Source of the DNA: Micromonospora ferruginea
Lineage (GTDB): Bacteria; Actinomycetota; Actinomycetes; Mycobacteriales; Micromonosporaceae
Direction of reading: 5' to 3'
Assembly (NCBI RefSeq): GCF_013694245.2
Contig: NZ_CP059322.2
Location: 1,980,001-2,044,000, forward strand
Length of the DNA: 64,000 bases
Shown here: piece by piece, positions 41,949 to 49,926 of the stretch
Position numbering within the stretch: the stretch's first letter is position 1
How the letters are laid out: the number at the start of each line of letters is the position of its first letter
The notes under the pieces: generated by a model
Seen by the model: only the letters and a program-made list of their open reading frames with translations
Database searches by the model: none
What the model was told of the DNA's origin: nothing
Made by a program: the position numbers and the translations under genes

Positions 41949-42368
41949 ATGGAAACCGCGATGCCCGCCACCACCGTCCGTCCGGCCCGCCGCCGTGATC
42001 GGCTGCTCACCGTGCTCGCCGCCATCGCCGCGACGCTGCTGGGCTGGGCCGTCGCGGTGCCGCTCGCCGGGGTGGAGCTGACCGCCCGCAGCGGCGGTGG
42101 CGGCGAGCAGCGCGTCACCCCGGTGGCGGTGGCGGTGAGCACGCTGTTGGCCGGGCTGGCCGGCTGGGCGCTGCTGGCCGTGCTGGAGCGGTTCACCGGG
42201 CGGGCGGGGACGGTCTGGACCGTGGTCGCGGTGGTGGTGGCGCTGCTGTCGCTGCTCGGCCCGCTGACCGGGGGAGTGGGACGCGCGGCCACGGTGACGC
42301 TTGTGGCCCTGCACCTGCTCGCCGGTGCCGTGCTGGTGCCCGGCCTGCGGCGGACCGCGGTCCGCTGA
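41949..42368 (+). CDS. Small four-helix membrane protein (DUF6069-like)
   Basis: A 139-residue protein with four membrane helices and a short hydrophilic N terminus (METAMPATTVRPARRRDRLL). Similar small proteins next to two-component systems belong to DUF6069; the assignment is tentative. ATG with GGAGG 9 bases upstream and TAGCGT at 41905-41910 as -10, giving a ~30-base leader. Divergent from the kinase, hence a likely target of that system. Confidence 0.72.
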   Translation: METAMPATTVRPARRRDRLLTVLAAIAATLLGWAVAVPLAGVELTARSGGGGEQRVTPVAVAVSTLLAGLAGWALLAVLERFTGRAGTVWTVVAVVVALLSLLGPLTGGVGRAATVTLVALHLLAGAVLVPGLRRTAVR

Positions 42369-42463
42369 GCGGCCGGGGTCGGGACCGCCGTCACGGGGGC
42401 GTGCGGTCCCGACCCGTCACTCCGTGTGGTTGCGGTGCGCGGCTTTGGAGACGCCCGCGCCTG

Positions 42464-42589
42464 CCTTTGCTCTGCAGCCATCGACGCAGCAGGTACGCAG
42501 AGTCACCGAATCCGGCAGTCGTTCACGGTGGCGCGACGGCTGTCGGTGCAGTTCGAGGCGGTGGTGCCTATATGGCTGCAGAGCAAAGG
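42464..42589. mobile_element. MITE-like element with 18-bp perfect terminal inverted repeats
   Basis: Left end CCTTTGCTCTGCAGCCAT (42464-42481), right end ATGGCTGCAGAGCAAAGG (42572-42589); the match continues imperfectly outward as CCCGCGC/CGCGGG. The 90-bp interior has no ORF of note. Length and symmetry fit a non-autonomous element or a large RNA hairpin; no clear target-site duplication is seen. Confidence 0.65.
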
Positions 42590-42803
42590 CGCGGGACGGC
42601 CGGTGCCCGTGCCGCGCCGTGTCATCACGTTCGGTAGCCACGCGCATGATTGCGCTCAGTGACGGTCGATGCTCGCCGTCCCCGCGTCAATCTCGGCCGC
42701 ATAAAGGCTAGCCTCCTAGGACGCGCTGCCGGTCGTGCCATCACTCACCGGAACACGTCGGCGACCGGCTCGTCATCGCCGCCGGAAAAAGTTCCGAGCG
42801 GGA

Positions 42804-42830
42804 TGTCGAGAACCGTGCGCCGGCTCCGTC
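42804..42830 (+). promoter_or_regulatory. ECF sigma-type promoter of the DGPF/sigma operon
   Basis: TGTCGA at 42804-42809 and CGTC at 42827-42830, 17 bp apart. As I recall, ECF42-group promoters are described with TGTCGA at -35 and CG[AT]C at -10, so the sigma factor at 43303 probably transcribes its own operon. The start point would be near 42837. Confidence 0.72.
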
Positions 42831-42882
42831 CCCGGTTCGAACGCGGCCAGAATGGGTCGCATCCGCACCGAGGAGAAACACC

Positions 42883-43293
42883 ATGGCGAAGTACCTGCTG
42901 CTGAAGCACTACCGCGGCGGCCCCACCCCGGTCACCGACATGCCGATGCTGGACCGGTGGACGCCGGAGGAGGTCTCGGCGCACGTGCAGTACATGCGCG
43001 ACTTCGCGGCCCGGCTGGAGTCCACCGGTGAGTTCGTCGACTCGCAGGCACTCTCCCCGGAGGGCACGTTCGTCCGCTCCGACGGCGAGGGCCGCCCGCC
43101 GGTCACCGACGGCCCGTTCGCCGAGACCAAGGACCTCATCGCCGGGTGGATGGTGATCGACGTGGACAGCTACGAGCGCGCCCTCGACCTGGCCGCCGAG
43201 CTGTCGGCCGCGCCCGGGCAGGGCGGCGAGCCGATCCACGAGTGGCTGGAGCTGCGCCCGTTCCTGACCGCGCCGCCCACGATCACGGAGTGA
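42883..43293 (+). CDS. DGPF/YCII-related domain protein
   Basis: A 136-residue protein with the DGPF signature (VTDGPFAETKDLIAGWMVID) and the ferredoxin-like YCII fold. Genes of this kind almost always accompany ECF42-type sigma factors; the protein's function is unresolved. ATG with GAGGAG upstream. It precedes the sigma gene by 9 bp. Confidence 0.92.
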   Translation: MAKYLLLKHYRGGPTPVTDMPMLDRWTPEEVSAHVQYMRDFAARLESTGEFVDSQALSPEGTFVRSDGEGRPPVTDGPFAETKDLIAGWMVIDVDSYERALDLAAELSAAPGQGGEPIHEWLELRPFLTAPPTITE

Positions 43294-43302
43294 CCTGAAC
43301 CG

Positions 43303-44439
43303 ATGGACGAGGCGATGCTGCGCAGCCTCACGCCGGGCGTCCTCGGCGTCCTCGTCCGCCGCGGAGCCGACTTCGCGGCGGCCGAGGACGCCGTGCAGGA
43401 CGCGCTGGTCGAGGCGCTCCGCGTCTGGCCGGACGACCCGCCGCGCGAGCCGAAGGCGTGGCTGGTCACCGTGGCCTGGCGCCGGTTCCTCGACGTGGCC
43501 CGCGCCGACGCCGCCCGGCGCCGGCGCGAGGACCTCGTCGACGAGGAGCCGGCGCCCGGGCCGGTGCCCGAGACCGACGACACGCTCCGGCTCTACTTCC
43601 TGTGCGCGCACCCGTCTTTGACCCCGTCGTCGGCGGTCGCGCTGACCCTGCGCGCCGTCGGCGGACTCACCACCCGCCAGATCGCCCGCGCCTACCTGGT
43701 GCCGGAGGCGACCATGGCGCAGCGGATCAGCCGGGCCAAGCGCACCGTGGCCGGCGTACGATTCGACCAGCCCGGCGACGTCGCCACCGTGCTGCGGGTG
43801 CTCTACCTGGTGTTCAACGAGGGCTACTCCGGCGACGTCGACCTCGCGGCCGAGGCGATCCGGCTCACCCGCCAACTCCGGGTCGCCGTCGACCATCCCG
43901 AGGTGTCCGGGCTGCTCGCCCTCATGCTGCTGCACCACGCCCGCCGGGCCAGCCGGACCGGCCCCGACGGCGCCCTGGTGCCACTGGCCGACCAGGACCG
44001 CCGCCGCTGGGACACCGGCCTGATCGCCGAGGGGGTGGAGATCCTGCAGACCGCCCTGTCGCGCGACCGGCTGGGCGAGTTCCAGGCCCAGGCCGCCGTC
44101 GCGGCCCTGCACGCCGACGCGCCCACCGCCGCGGCGACCGACTGGGTGCAGATCGTCGAGTGGTACGACGAACTGGTCCGCCTCACCGCCAGCCCGGTGG
44201 CGCGGCTCAACCGCGCGGTGGCGGTCGGCGAGGCGGACGGTCCCCGCGCCGGGCTCGCCGCGCTCGCACCGCTGGACGCGGACCTGCCCCGGTACGCGGC
44301 GGTGGCGGCGTACCTGCACGAGCGCGACGGTGACCGGTCGACGGCGGCCCGGCTCTACGCCGACGCGGCCCGCCGGGCGACCAACCTCGCCGAACGCGAC
44401 CACCTGACCCGCCAGGCCGCCCGCCTGAACACCCGGTGA
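43303..44439 (+). CDS. ECF sigma factor with C-terminal extension (ECF42/SigJ-like, DUF6596)
   Basis: RNA polymerase sigma factor, 378 residues: sigma-2 region at ~15-80 (AEDAVQDALVEALRVWPDDP), sigma-4 at ~110-165 (GLTTRQIARAYLVPEATMAQ), then a ~200-residue helical extension (YLVFNEGYSGDVDLAAEAIR; LNRAVAVGEADGPRAGLAAL) instead of an anti-sigma partner. In this group the extension is reported as needed for activity. Operon with the DGPF gene and self-type promoter upstream. Confidence 0.94.
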   Translation: MDEAMLRSLTPGVLGVLVRRGADFAAAEDAVQDALVEALRVWPDDPPREPKAWLVTVAWRRFLDVARADAARRRREDLVDEEPAPGPVPETDDTLRLYFLCAHPSLTPSSAVALTLRAVGGLTTRQIARAYLVPEATMAQRISRAKRTVAGVRFDQPGDVATVLRVLYLVFNEGYSGDVDLAAEAIRLTRQLRVAVDHPEVSGLLALMLLHHARRASRTGPDGALVPLADQDRRRWDTGLIAEGVEILQTALSRDRLGEFQAQAAVAALHADAPTAAATDWVQIVEWYDELVRLTASPVARLNRAVAVGEADGPRAGLAALAPLDADLPRYAAVAAYLHERDGDRSTAARLYADAARRATNLAERDHLTRQAARLNTR

Positions 44440-44505
44440 CCCCCGGCCGGTGGCCGGCGGCGGTGGGCTCCGGTGGCGCGCCGGGTCGCACGCTAGCCTG
44501 CGGGC

Positions 44506-45051
44506 ATGGATCTGGGGCAGGACGGCGAGCGGGTGGCCGTCTCCCTCGCGCACCGACTCGACCGGCTGACCTTCGAGGGTCTCGCCACCGACCAGGTGAC
44601 CGCTCGGCTCGTCGACGCCGTGGCCGAGTGGGCGACCGGCGAGGGTTGGCGGGTCTACCGTCGGGCGGCGAGCGTGCTGCCGTTGCCGCCGCCGTTGGAC
44701 GGGCGGCAGTCGGTGCTCGACATCGCCTGCGCCCGGCCGGACCGTCCGCCGGTCGTCGTCGAGGTCGACCACACCGATCGTCGACGGACCGTGGAGAAGC
44801 TGCTGGCCGAGGCCGGCGCCGGGCGGATACCGATCTGGCTGCGCTGGGGCGTACCCGGGTTCGCCGCACCGCCCGAGCCGATCCGGATGGTGACGTTCGA
44901 GGTGTCCCGCCGCAACGGTCCGGCCGGCCAGGGGCGGCGGTACTCGCGGCGACCGGCGGCGGACCTGCCGGCACCCGCGCACTCGGTCACGGCGGTCGGT
45001 CCGACCGTCCCGTTCACGTTGCCGATTCCCCTCCCCGGCGAGGCCGACTGA
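44506..45051 (+). CDS. Hypothetical protein, possible restriction-endonuclease-like fold
   Basis: A 181-residue protein. The middle part (SVLDIACARPDRPPVVVEVD) followed by a basic helix (HTDRRRTVEKLLAEAGAGRI) and IWLRWG resembles a PD-(D/E)xK arrangement with E-x-D, but this is only a visual similarity. The C terminus is Pro/Arg rich. Leaderless: TAGCCT at 44494-44499 six bases before ATG. No family recognised. Confidence 0.65.
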   Translation: MDLGQDGERVAVSLAHRLDRLTFEGLATDQVTARLVDAVAEWATGEGWRVYRRAASVLPLPPPLDGRQSVLDIACARPDRPPVVVEVDHTDRRRTVEKLLAEAGAGRIPIWLRWGVPGFAAPPEPIRMVTFEVSRRNGPAGQGRRYSRRPAADLPAPAHSVTAVGPTVPFTLPIPLPGEAD

Positions 45052-45169
45052 ACGTCCCTGCCCCCGACGGTGCTGGTCCGGCGACGGTGCCGTCGATCCC
45101 CGAGGCGTCGGGCGGGGCCCTCGGTAAACCGCTCGGCGGGCGGCGCTGTCGCTGGTAGCTTGCCTCGTC

Positions 45170-46423
45170 GTGACGGGGGAACGGCTCGGCGGGCGCTTCG
45201 CCCTGCTGTGGAGCGCGAGCACGCTGTCCGCACTCGGCAGCGGCACCGCCACCGTGGCCGCACCGCTGTACGTGGCGTCGCGTACCGACGATCCGCTCGT
45301 CGTCTCCGCCGGCGCGGCGGTCTCCTGGCTGCCGTGGCTGCTGTTCGCGTTGCCCGGCGGTGTGCTGGCCGACCGGGTGGACAGGCGTCGGCTGATGGTG
45401 CTCATCGACTGGGTGCGGGTCGTGGCGCTTGTCGTGCTGGCCGCCGCGATGGTCACCGAGCGGGCCGGGGTGGCGCTGCTCTACGTGGTGCTGTTCGTGG
45501 TCAACACCGGCGAGGTGGTGTTCCGCGTCGCCGCCCAGGCGGTGCTGCCGGCCGTGGTGCCGCGCTCCCGGCTGGAACGGGCCAACGGCTGGCTCGGCGG
45601 CGGCACCCAGGTGACGCAGAACATGATCGCCGGTCCGCTCGGCGGGTTCCTGTTCGTGCTCGCGGCGGCGGCGCCGTTCGCGCTCAACGCCGGCACGTAC
45701 GCGCTCAGCGCCGTGCTGGTCGGCCTGCTCGCCGGCACGTACCGGGGCGGCCCGGCGCCGGACGGCCGGGGCTCGGCGCGGGCGGAGATCGCCGAGGGCT
45801 TCCGGTGGCTGCTGTCGCAGCGGCTGCTGCGCACCATGGCGGCGCTGATCGGGCTGCTCAACGTCACGCTGACCGCGGCGATCGCGGTGCTGGTGCTGCT
45901 CGCGACCGAGCGCCTGGGCCTCGGTTCGGTCGGCTACGGGGCGTTGTTCACCTGCATGGCGGTGGGTGGCCTGCTCGGGTCGGTGCTCGGCGACCGGCTG
46001 ATCGCCGCCGTCACCGCCACCTGGACGGTCCGGGTGGGTCTGCTGGTCGAGGCCGGCCTGCACCTGGCGCTGGCCGCCTCGCGCAGCGCGGTGGTGGTCG
46101 GCGTCGCGCTGTTCGCGTTCGGGGTGCACAGCGCACTGTGGAACATCGTGGCCAACTCGCTGCGCCAGCGGCTCACCCCGCCGGCGATGATGGGTCGGGT
46201 GGGCAGCACCACGCTGTTCGTCGCGGCCGGCGGCAACTGTGTCGGGGCGCTGCTCGGCGGGGTGGTCGCCGCCCGGTTCGGCATCACCGCCCCGTACTGG
46301 GTGGGCTTCGCGGTGGCGGTCGGGGTGATCGCCGCGACCTGGCGGGTCTTCGACCGGGCCACGGTGGCCGCCGCGTACGCCGAGCCGACCGCCGCGGACA
46401 CCCGCGAGCCGGTGACCGGCTGA
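45170..46423 (+). CDS. MFS transporter (macrolide-efflux-like)
   Basis: A 417-residue transporter with twelve membrane segments in the DHA3/MefA-like style: FALLWSASTLSALGSGTATV at the start and GGVLADRVDRRRLMVLIDWV as the loop 2-3 motif. TAGCTT at 45156-45161 ends 8 bases before the GTG, so probably leaderless or nearly so. The gene is followed by a 58-bp repeat and a convergent oxidoreductase. Substrate unknown. Confidence 0.88.
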   Translation: MTGERLGGRFALLWSASTLSALGSGTATVAAPLYVASRTDDPLVVSAGAAVSWLPWLLFALPGGVLADRVDRRRLMVLIDWVRVVALVVLAAAMVTERAGVALLYVVLFVVNTGEVVFRVAAQAVLPAVVPRSRLERANGWLGGGTQVTQNMIAGPLGGFLFVLAAAAPFALNAGTYALSAVLVGLLAGTYRGGPAPDGRGSARAEIAEGFRWLLSQRLLRTMAALIGLLNVTLTAAIAVLVLLATERLGLGSVGYGALFTCMAVGGLLGSVLGDRLIAAVTATWTVRVGLLVEAGLHLALAASRSAVVVGVALFAFGVHSALWNIVANSLRQRLTPPAMMGRVGSTTLFVAAGGNCVGALLGGVVAARFGITAPYWVGFAVAVGVIAATWRVFDRATVAAAYAEPTAADTREPVTG

Positions 46424-46441
46424 ACCGCTCCCGCTCGGCGG

Positions 46442-46499
46442 TGTTAGGCGGGGGCCCCTCCTATACCGGAGGCGTTAAGCGGGGGCCCCGCCTTACACC
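46442..46499 (+). repeat. Dispersed 58-bp repeat, copy 4
   Basis: TGTTAGGCGGGGGCCCC, spacer CTATACCGGAGGC, GTTAAGCGGGGGCCCC and terminal CCTTACACC. The last provides, on the minus strand, the GTG TAA end of the oxidoreductase gene (stop at 46493-46495). It separates two convergent genes. Confidence 0.88.
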
Positions 46500-47557
46500 G
46501 GGGGCACCGGGAGGGTGACGCCCTGCGCGGCCGATGAGTGGGCCAGCTCGATCAGCTCCACCACGGCGACCGCCTCGGCCGGGTCGACGGGCATCGGCGT
46601 GCCGTCGCGCAGCGCCGCCGCCACCCGGGCGTAGAAGTCCGGGTAGCAGCCCGCCTCGGTGGGCACGGCGCGCAGGTCGTCGTCGGCGCCGAGTCGCCCG
46701 TACCGGTCCGGGCCGACCTCGCCCCAGCCGGGTTCGCCGGGCCGGCGGCCGGCGCGCAGCGCCGCCTCCTGCGGGTCGAGGCCCCAACTGGTGTACGCGG
46801 CCCGGTCGCCGAGCACCCGGAAGCGCGGGCCGAGCTGCGCGGTGACCGCGCCCATCCACAGGTGCGAGCGCACGCCGCAGGTGTGGGTGAGCGCGACGAA
46901 CGCGTCGTCGTCCACCTCCGCGCCGGGGCGTCGCCGGTCCACCTCGGCGTAGACGTGTTCCACCGGCCCGAACAGGTGCACCGCCTGGTCGACCAGGTGG
47001 GCGCCGAGGTCGAACAGCGCGCCGCCGGCCTCGCCGGGGGCGGCGCTCTCCCGCCAACCGGGTTTGACCGCCGGGCGCCACCGCTCGAACCGTGACTCGA
47101 ACCGGGTGACCCGGCCCAGGTCACCGGCCTCGACGAGCCGCCGCACGGTGCGGTAGTCGCCGTCCCAGCGCCGGTTCTGGAACACGGTCAGCGGCACCCC
47201 GGCGGCGGCTGCCTCGGCGACCAGCGCCCGGCCCTGCGCGGCGTCCGGCGCGACCGGCTTGTCCACCACCACCGGCAGCCCGGCGGCGACCGCCGCGCGG
47301 GCCAGCGGCACGTGCTGCCGGTTGGGCGCGGCCACCACCACCAGGTCGAGCGCGTCGGCGTCGGCCCAGAGCCGCGCGGCGTCGTCGACCACCCGGGCGT
47401 CGGGGTGCGCGGCGGTGGCCTGCGCGCGGCGCCCGGCGTCACGGGTCACCACGGCGTCCAGCCGCAGCCCGTCGGTGGCGGCGATCAGCGGGGCGTGGAA
47501 GAACCGCCCGGCCGTCCCGTACCCCAGCAGTCCCACCCGCAGCGGCTCGCCCGTCAT
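46493..47557 (-). CDS. Gfo/Idh/MocA family oxidoreductase
   Basis: NAD(P)-dependent sugar or polyol dehydrogenase-like enzyme, 354 residues. Rossmann motif GLLGYGTAGRFFHAPLI at residues 9-25, cofactor/catalytic block VVVDKPVAPD (Lys of the EKP motif, here DKP), and GGALFDLGAHLVDQAVHLFG. Leaderless start: minus-strand TAGATT (47565-47570) seven bases before the ATG. Divergent from crtY; no functional link visible. Confidence 0.92.
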   Translation of the reverse strand: MTGEPLRVGLLGYGTAGRFFHAPLIAATDGLRLDAVVTRDAGRRAQATAAHPDARVVDDAARLWADADALDLVVVAAPNRQHVPLARAAVAAGLPVVVDKPVAPDAAQGRALVAEAAAAGVPLTVFQNRRWDGDYRTVRRLVEAGDLGRVTRFESRFERWRPAVKPGWRESAAPGEAGGALFDLGAHLVDQAVHLFGPVEHVYAEVDRRRPGAEVDDDAFVALTHTCGVRSHLWMGAVTAQLGPRFRVLGDRAAYTSWGLDPQEAALRAGRRPGEPGWGEVGPDRYGRLGADDDLRAVPTEAGCYPDFYARVAAALRDGTPMPVDPAEAVAVVELIELAHSSAAQGVTLPVPPV

Positions 47558-47638
47558 GCCGCCGAATCTACGGGGCGCACCGGCGCGGGGCGGTGGGGTC
47601 CCCGGCGGCGCGCCCCGCCGGTGTGACAGCGTGGCCGG

Positions 47639-48823
47639 ATGCCCGACTCCTCCCCGGTCGACGTCGACCTCGCGCTGGTCGGTGGCGGCGGCGCCGCCTC
47701 GCTGGTCCTGGCCGCCCTGGACCGGCACCGGGTGACCGGCGTGCGGGTGGCCGTGGTGGATCCGGTGCACAAGCGCGGCCAGGACCGCACCTGGGCGTTC
47801 TGGGGCACGCCCGGCGGCGACCTGGAGCCGCTGTTGAGCGCGAGCTGGTCGCGGGTCGAGGTGGTGACGGCGGCGGGCCGCCGCGTCCTGCCGCTGGACC
47901 CGCTGCGGTACGCCATGGTGCGCTCCGCCCCGGTCTACGACCGGGCTGCCGAGGCCGAGCGGCGGTTGGACGCGGTGCGGATCGGCGCGCCGGCGGGGGA
48001 GTTGCGCGACGACGGTGACCGGGTGACCGTGTGCGATCCGGAGGGCCGGGCGTTGGTGCGGGCCGGCTGGGTGCTCGACTCACGTCCCCGCGAGCCGGCG
48101 CGGCCCGGGCGGACCAGTTGGTTGCAGCACTTCCGGGGGTGGTGGCTGGCGGCCGACGAGCCGACGTTCGACCCCGACCGGGCGGTGCTGATGGACTTCC
48201 GCACCCCGCAGCCGGCGCGCGGGGTGTCGTTCGGGTACGTGCTGCCGGTCGACGACCGCTTCGCGCTGGTGGAGTACACCGAGTTCGGCCCGACGCTGCT
48301 GGACGACGCCGGCTACGACGCGGCGTTGCGCGGCTACGCCGACCTGCTGGGGTTGGACCTGGCCGCGTTGCGGGTGCGGGAGGTGGAGAACGGGGTGATC
48401 CCGATGACCGACGGCCCGTTCGTGGCCCGCCCGAGCCCCCGGGTGGTGCGGCTGGGCACCGCCGGCGGGGCGACCCGGCCGTCCACCGGGTTCACCTTCT
48501 CCGCCATGCTCCGCCAGGCCGACCAGGTGGCCCGGGCGGTCGCGGCGGGCCGGCCGCCGGTGCCCGCGCCCGCCTATCCGGGCCGGCACCGGTGGATGGA
48601 CGCGGTGGCGTTGCGCGCCCTGGACCGGGGGCACGTGGACGGGGTGGGGTTCTTCGAGCGGCTGTTCGACCGCAACCCGCCGGAGCGGGTGCTGCGTTTC
48701 CTCGACGGGGTGACCACGCCGGCCGAGGACCTGGCGGTGATGCGGTCCAGCCCGCTGCTGCCGATGACCGGTGCGGTGCTCGGCGACGCCGCCGGCCGGC
48801 TACGCGCCCGGCTGCCCGGCTAG
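47639..48823 (+). CDS. crtY: Lycopene beta-cyclase (CrtY family)
   Basis: FAD-dependent cyclase forming beta-ionone rings. The N terminus LALVGGGGAASLVLAAL is the dinucleotide loop; DRTWAFWG, HFRGWW, DPDRAVLMDFRT, GVSFGYVLPVDDRFALVEYT and GGATRPSTGFTFSAML are characteristic of CrtY. Length 394 fits. No phytoene synthase, desaturase or GGPP synthase gene is nearby, so it either completes a pathway encoded elsewhere or is a stand-alone copy. CAGCGT at 47627-47632 may be a leaderless -10. Its 3' end overlaps the convergent hydrolase by 24 bp. Confidence 0.88.
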   Translation: MPDSSPVDVDLALVGGGGAASLVLAALDRHRVTGVRVAVVDPVHKRGQDRTWAFWGTPGGDLEPLLSASWSRVEVVTAAGRRVLPLDPLRYAMVRSAPVYDRAAEAERRLDAVRIGAPAGELRDDGDRVTVCDPEGRALVRAGWVLDSRPREPARPGRTSWLQHFRGWWLAADEPTFDPDRAVLMDFRTPQPARGVSFGYVLPVDDRFALVEYTEFGPTLLDDAGYDAALRGYADLLGLDLAALRVREVENGVIPMTDGPFVARPSPRVVRLGTAGGATRPSTGFTFSAMLRQADQVARAVAAGRPPVPAPAYPGRHRWMDAVALRALDRGHVDGVGFFERLFDRNPPERVLRFLDGVTTPAEDLAVMRSSPLLPMTGAVLGDAAGRLRARLPG

Positions 48824-49924
48824 CGCCTCGGCGACCCGGTCGCGCACCAGCACGCGCAGCCGTTCCATCGGGTCGCCGTCGCCCGCGCCGAGCCGGTTGC
48901 GCACCGCCGCCACGGTCAACCCCAGTTCCGGGTACGCGAACGCGAGGCTGCCGCCGCTGCCGGCGGTGCCGAACGACCCGTCGTCGTCGACCGCGTAGCC
49001 GAGCCCGAACGTGCTCTCCTGCCCGAACACCCACTCCTGGGCGCGGACCGCCGGCGCGCAGATCGCCCGCAGCCGTTCGGCGGAGACGAGCCGTACCCCG
49101 TCGACCGGGCCGAGCAGCGCCGCGTACATCCGGGCCACCGCGCGGGCGCTCATCGTGCCGACCGACGGCACCTCGGCGCGCAGCACGTCGGGGTCGGCGC
49201 CGGTCGTCGCGTCCGGGCGGACCCCGGGCGGGGCCACCACGTCGAAGTGCGGCAGGTTGGCCCCGGCCCAGGTCATCAGCGCGGACAGGCCGGCGTCCTC
49301 CAGCCGGGCCAGCCGGGGCAGCTCCTCCTCCGGCACGGCGAGGAACAGCTCCCGCTCGACGCCGAGCGGCCCGGCGACGTCCTCGGCGAGCACCCGGGAC
49401 ACGGACCGGCCGGTGACCCGGCGGACCACCTCGCCGACCAGCCACCCCCACGTCCAGGCGTGGTACGCCAGCCGTTCCCCGGGCGCCCACAGCGGTTCCG
49501 CGTCGGCGAGCAGCCGGCACATCCGCGCCCAGTCCGCGAGGTCGGCGCGGGTGAGGTCGGCGGGCAGGGCGGGCAGGCCGGCGGTGTGGGTGAGCACGTG
49601 CCGCAGCGTGATGCGGTCCTTGCCGTGCCGGGCGAACTCCGGCCACACCTCGGCCAGCGGCAGGTCGACGTCGAGGCGGCCCTGCTCGGCGAGCACGTGC
49701 ACCACGGTCGCGGTGAGGCCCTTGCCGGTGGAGACCGCGTGCACCGGGGTGTCGGCGGTCATCGGCCGTCCGGCGCCGGTGTCGGCGAGGCCGGCCTGCT
49801 CCTGCACGATCGGCGCGCCGTCGAGGTAGGCGGCCACCTGCACGCCGGCCTCCCGGCCGGCGGAGACCAGGTCGTCGATCGCGTCGCGCACCTCGGCCCG
49901 CAGGCCGTCCCACCGGCTGTCCAC
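48800..49924 (-). CDS. Beta-lactamase-family serine hydrolase (EstB-like)
   Basis: A 374-residue penicillin-binding/esterase-fold enzyme. Nucleophile Ser65 and Lys68 in HAVSTGKGLT, the tyrosine in ERLAYHAWTWGWL, and HVLTHTAGLPAL; the third box near GTAGSGGSLAFAYPELG lacks a clear KTG. No signal peptide, so cytosolic and more likely an esterase than a resistance enzyme. GTG two bases after the phosphatase stop, implying coupling; no independent ribosome site seen. Confidence 0.9.
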   Translation of the reverse strand: MDSRWDGLRAEVRDAIDDLVSAGREAGVQVAAYLDGAPIVQEQAGLADTGAGRPMTADTPVHAVSTGKGLTATVVHVLAEQGRLDVDLPLAEVWPEFARHGKDRITLRHVLTHTAGLPALPADLTRADLADWARMCRLLADAEPLWAPGERLAYHAWTWGWLVGEVVRRVTGRSVSRVLAEDVAGPLGVERELFLAVPEEELPRLARLEDAGLSALMTWAGANLPHFDVVAPPGVRPDATTGADPDVLRAEVPSVGTMSARAVARMYAALLGPVDGVRLVSAERLRAICAPAVRAQEWVFGQESTFGLGYAVDDDGSFGTAGSGGSLAFAYPELGLTVAAVRNRLGAGDGDPMERLRVLVRDRVAEALAGQPGA

Positions 49925-49926
49925 GA

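Larger units (their letters stand above)
42369..42882. other. 514-bp intergenic region
   Basis: Holds a MITE-like palindrome (42464-42589), a small AT-rich stretch with a perfect palindrome AGGCTAGCCT at 42705-42714, and the ECF-type promoter of the DGPF gene (42804-42830). I find no protein-coding gene; the short open frames have no ribosome sites and no family resemblance. Confidence 0.6.

Noticed and set aside
42745-45456. A 903-codon minus-strand open frame opposite the DGPF, sigma factor and hypothetical genes
   Set aside because: Low-complexity product, antisense to three convincing genes that have promoters or ribosome sites.
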